A stretch of 64,000 nucleotides of DNA from Chryseobacterium sp. VAUSW3 (GTDB lineage: Bacteria > Bacteroidota > Bacteroidia > Flavobacteriales > Weeksellaceae), in the NCBI RefSeq assembly GCF_002205795.1, contig NZ_NIUY01000001.1, forward strand, positions 1,054,001-1,118,000, in the 5' to 3' direction. Position 1 is the first letter of the stretch; each line of letters begins with the position of its first letter. Below are positions 61,760 to 64,000 of the stretch, one piece after another. The position numbers and the translations under genes were made by a program. The notes beneath the pieces are model-generated. The model saw only the letters and a program-made list of their open reading frames with translations, did no database searches and had not been told where the DNA came from.

Positions 61760-63688
61760 ATGAAATATCTTCTTCTCTGTATACTGTTCTGTGGATTCGG
61801 GATGAACGCGCAGGTTGTGAATAAAACCGATTCCAACAGAGTAAAACCACAGGATACGCTTGTGATCGATTCGGGCAGGAAAGATTCGCTGCAGATCTTT
61901 AAACCTACGATTTACGATTACCAGTATCACACCCAGTTTTCTGAGAAGAAAATTTTTGATACGGTTTTTACCCACGACAAAACTTTTATTTTCTCGCAGT
62001 ACAATAACCGCGATAATTTCGGGAGAATACAGTTTGCCAATATCGGTTCTGGATTTAACCCTCTGGTTTTCGAGGTGAATACAGAACAGAATCTTTCACT
62101 TTTACCGACCAACAAATCTTTCAATATTCTTGGCATCAATGATGTGAAATATTATGATGTGAAAACGCCTACCGCGGCCTTCATCTATCATAATTCGGTA
62201 AGCAGCGGCGCTGAACTGCAGTCTACCTACACACAGAATATCGGCAAAAATTTCAATTTTGCGGTGGAGTATCTCGGTTTGCGGTCACTCGGGATGTACA
62301 AAAACGCACTGGCGTCGAACAATAACGTTATTTTCTCGGGACATTATACTTCTAAAAACAATAAGTATGAGGCATTTGCCCATTTTCTCCATCAGAATGT
62401 CAACAACCAGGAAAATGGTGGCATTGCAGATACAGATCTTTTCCTGAGTGGGAACAGCAATTTCGACAACCGTCTGAATATTCCTGTAAACCTGAATTCG
62501 TCCGATTCTCGTTTTGGGTACCGCAGGTATTATTTCAGTCAGCAGTTCCGGCCGTTTTCGTCTGAGAAATTTCCGTTTAAGATCCGCCACACGATCTTTC
62601 ATCAGGGAAATAAATATTACTACAACCAGCAGTCTGCGGAACCGTATTATTTTGATGAAGCCTCCGGTTTAATTGATTATCCGCTGTCGTCTAAAAAATA
62701 TTCCAAAAATCTGAGCAATACGGTGAGTGTGCTTTTCGATAAAGAAAATTTCAAACTCGATGCGGGCGTGCGTCATCAGCTTATCAAATTGGGAGTTGGA
62801 GCCCCTTTACCGGCATTTTTAAATATTCCGCAGGAACTTTCAGAAAACCGTATTGGTGCGGTGGGAAATCTTCAGATTAAACTTTGGGATAAAATTGCCC
62901 TGAATTCAAATCTTGAATTTTCAAACGGAAATGAATTCGGAACTTTTCTACGCTCTCAGAATTTAATGAAATTCGAGCCCATTGAAGGTTATTTCGTGAA
63001 TGCGAAAGTAAATTTCCAAAGTGCCTCGCCGACATTCAATTTACTCCTGAATCCTTCGGTTTACCGACAGTTCAATTATTATCTGGAAAATCCAGCCAAC
63101 GAAACCATTACGGAAATTGGTGGCGATGTCAACCTGAAATGGTTCCAGAGCAAAGTCTTTGCGAATTACTTCAGAATCGATAACTATACCTATTTGGATG
63201 CGGCTGCAGCGCCGAAACAAAGCGAATCGGCCTTGAATATTTCACAAATTGGCGGCGAAGCTACTTTTTCTTACGGAAATTTCCATCTGAATCCGAAAGT
63301 GCTTTTTCAGAGTGCCATTAACAATAAAGATCTTTTGCCGATGCCGAATTTTGTGGGACGCGCAAATCTTTTTTGGCAGGGGAAAGCCTTCAAAAAAGCC
63401 GCAGAAATTCAGGCGGGTATTAAAGTATATTATTTTACCAAATTTGCCTCCAGAGAATATTTCCCGGTGCTGAATGAATTTATTTTGCCCAACGCAAACT
63501 CCCAGTCCATTGGTGGGCAGCCGATTGCTGATGTTTATTTTAATATGAAAGTGAAGCGGATGTTTTTCTTCATCGAAGCGCAGCATCTCAACACGACTTT
63601 CATGCAGAACAAATCCTTCACCGCACCCAATTATCCGATCTACGATTTCCGTCTGAATTTGGGAATCGTTTGGTATCTTTTCAGTTAA
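61760..63688 (+). CDS. Putative porin (large outer-membrane beta-barrel)
   Basis: 642 aa from the ATG at 61760, which gives a clean signal peptide (KYLLLCILFCGFGMNAQ). An in-frame ATG at 61679 is close to the -7 box and would add 27 residues before the signal, so it is possible but less likely. After a short polar segment the protein is a run of amphipathic strands rich in Tyr, Phe and Asn (KNFNFAVEYLGLRSLGMYKN, GYRRYYFSQQFRPFSSE), ending YDFRLNLGIVWYLFS with aromatic terminal residues. This fits the putative porin family of Bacteroidota often found beside bshC. The transported solute is unknown. bshC starts 3 nt downstream. Confidence 0.82.
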   Translation: MKYLLLCILFCGFGMNAQVVNKTDSNRVKPQDTLVIDSGRKDSLQIFKPTIYDYQYHTQFSEKKIFDTVFTHDKTFIFSQYNNRDNFGRIQFANIGSGFNPLVFEVNTEQNLSLLPTNKSFNILGINDVKYYDVKTPTAAFIYHNSVSSGAELQSTYTQNIGKNFNFAVEYLGLRSLGMYKNALASNNNVIFSGHYTSKNNKYEAFAHFLHQNVNNQENGGIADTDLFLSGNSNFDNRLNIPVNLNSSDSRFGYRRYYFSQQFRPFSSEKFPFKIRHTIFHQGNKYYYNQQSAEPYYFDEASGLIDYPLSSKKYSKNLSNTVSVLFDKENFKLDAGVRHQLIKLGVGAPLPAFLNIPQELSENRIGAVGNLQIKLWDKIALNSNLEFSNGNEFGTFLRSQNLMKFEPIEGYFVNAKVNFQSASPTFNLLLNPSVYRQFNYYLENPANETITEIGGDVNLKWFQSKVFANYFRIDNYTYLDAAAAPKQSESALNISQIGGEATFSYGNFHLNPKVLFQSAINNKDLLPMPNFVGRANLFWQGKAFKKAAEIQAGIKVYYFTKFASREYFPVLNEFILPNANSQSIGGQPIADVYFNMKVKRMFFFIEAQHLNTTFMQNKSFTAPNYPIYDFRLNLGIVWYLFS

Positions 63689-63691
63689 ATC

Positions 63692-64000
63692 ATGGAAAAA
63701 AACAACAGCATATCTTTTCTGGATATTGAAAGTATTCCGCAGCTCATCAAAGATTTTCTGATGCAGAAGGTTGATGGTTTCGGGAATCAGGTTTTTAATG
63801 ATAAAAATATTGAACATCAGTTTCAGCTCAAAGCTCAGGAATTTAGTTCTGAAAAAAGGCAAATGCTTTTTGATGTTCTGAAAGACCAGTATTTCGGTTT
63901 TAAGTTTTCTGAAAGACAGGAAGAAAATTTGAATTCAGTTCTTCAGGAAAACACTTTTACAGTAACCACGGGACACCAGCTGAATCTTTTCACAGGTCCG
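63692..64000 (+). CDS. bshC: Bacillithiol biosynthesis cysteine-adding enzyme BshC (5' part)
   Basis: The first 103 codons are visible and run off the window; the family is about 530 aa. ISFLDIESIPQLIKDFLMQK opens the protein and TVTTGHQLNLFTGP is the conserved nucleotide-binding TGxQxGLFTGP motif of BshC, with His in place of the usual Gln. BshC adds cysteine to glucosaminyl-malate, the last step of bacillithiol synthesis. The start is 3 nt after the porin stop, so the two are probably co-transcribed. Confidence 0.9.
   Translation, partial: MEKNNSISFLDIESIPQLIKDFLMQKVDGFGNQVFNDKNIEHQFQLKAQEFSSEKRQMLFDVLKDQYFGFKFSERQEENLNSVLQENTFTVTTGHQLNLFTGP

Noticed and set aside
63242-63862. 206-codon minus-strand frame spanning the porin end and bshC start
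   Set aside because: It crosses two well-supported plus-strand genes and has no motif or promoter of its own.
1-64000. CRISPR arrays, tRNA/rRNA genes, transposases, integrases and attachment sites
   Set aside because: I looked for regular spaced repeats, cloverleaf-like GGTTCGA regions, transposase or recombinase motifs and terminal repeats and found none that I can support.

Overview
The window is a chromosomal segment of a Flavobacteriia-type bacterium (phylum Bacteroidota), most like the Chryseobacterium/Kaistella group. The sequence shows SusC/SusD pairs, an Oar-type TonB-dependent receptor, a type IX secretion C-terminal sorting domain, a bacterial GH3 protein, BshC (bacillithiol synthesis), and Bacteroidota -7 promoter boxes of the form TAnnTTTG. 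Genus placement is an inference from protein resemblance. I see no rRNA, tRNA, CRISPR array, insertion sequence, prophage or plasmid function.

Layout. 1-14,250 is mostly minus strand: a truncated TonB-dependent receptor, nadC, nadB, a nitroreductase, rnhA and dnaB; a divergent MFS/SMR efflux pair; a T9SS-sorted protein; a GH3 adenylating enzyme; and a duplicated lipoprotein/beta-barrel pair. 14,523-19,429 (plus) carries mfd, a lipoprotein and pth. 19,416-22,886 (minus) is a likely bicarbonate module: two beta-carbonic anhydrases, a SulP transporter and a small unknown protein. 23,012-42,491 is a surface-polysaccharide locus, minus strand except one methyltransferase. It holds two GT4 and nine GT2 glycosyltransferases, three acyltransferases, asparagine synthase, an FkbM methyltransferase, a Wzm/Wzt exporter and a polytopic membrane protein. 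42,698-47,383 (plus) is rimP-nusA-infB. 47,667-61,591 (plus) holds three consecutive SusC/SusD pairs, each its own transcription unit. The end has a putative porin and the start of bshC.

How the parts work together. The polysaccharide locus has an ABC exporter and no visible Wzx flippase or Wzy polymerase, so the glycan is probably assembled on a cytoplasmic lipid carrier and exported by Wzm/Wzt. Base composition changes sharply inside wzt, at the end of its ATPase domain. This suggests that the substrate-recognition half of Wzt, the FkbM methyltransferase and the next two glycosyltransferases form an exchangeable cassette. The three SusCD loci share one 50-bp promoter/leader module with a GTTAA-N6-TTAAC inverted repeat at fixed spacing, which points to a common regulator not encoded here. 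No glycoside hydrolase or dedicated regulator accompanies them.

Most unusual signals: (1) six genes whose -7 box lies exactly 4 nt before the start codon, predicting leaderless mRNAs; (2) the shared SusCD operator module; (3) the composition break in wzt; (4) a 63-bp degenerate heptamer array read in frame inside a GT4 gene; (5) a terminator-like hairpin overlapping an 11-codon reading frame in the rimP-nusA-infB leader; (6) the duplicated lipoprotein/barrel pair with matching ATGA overlaps.
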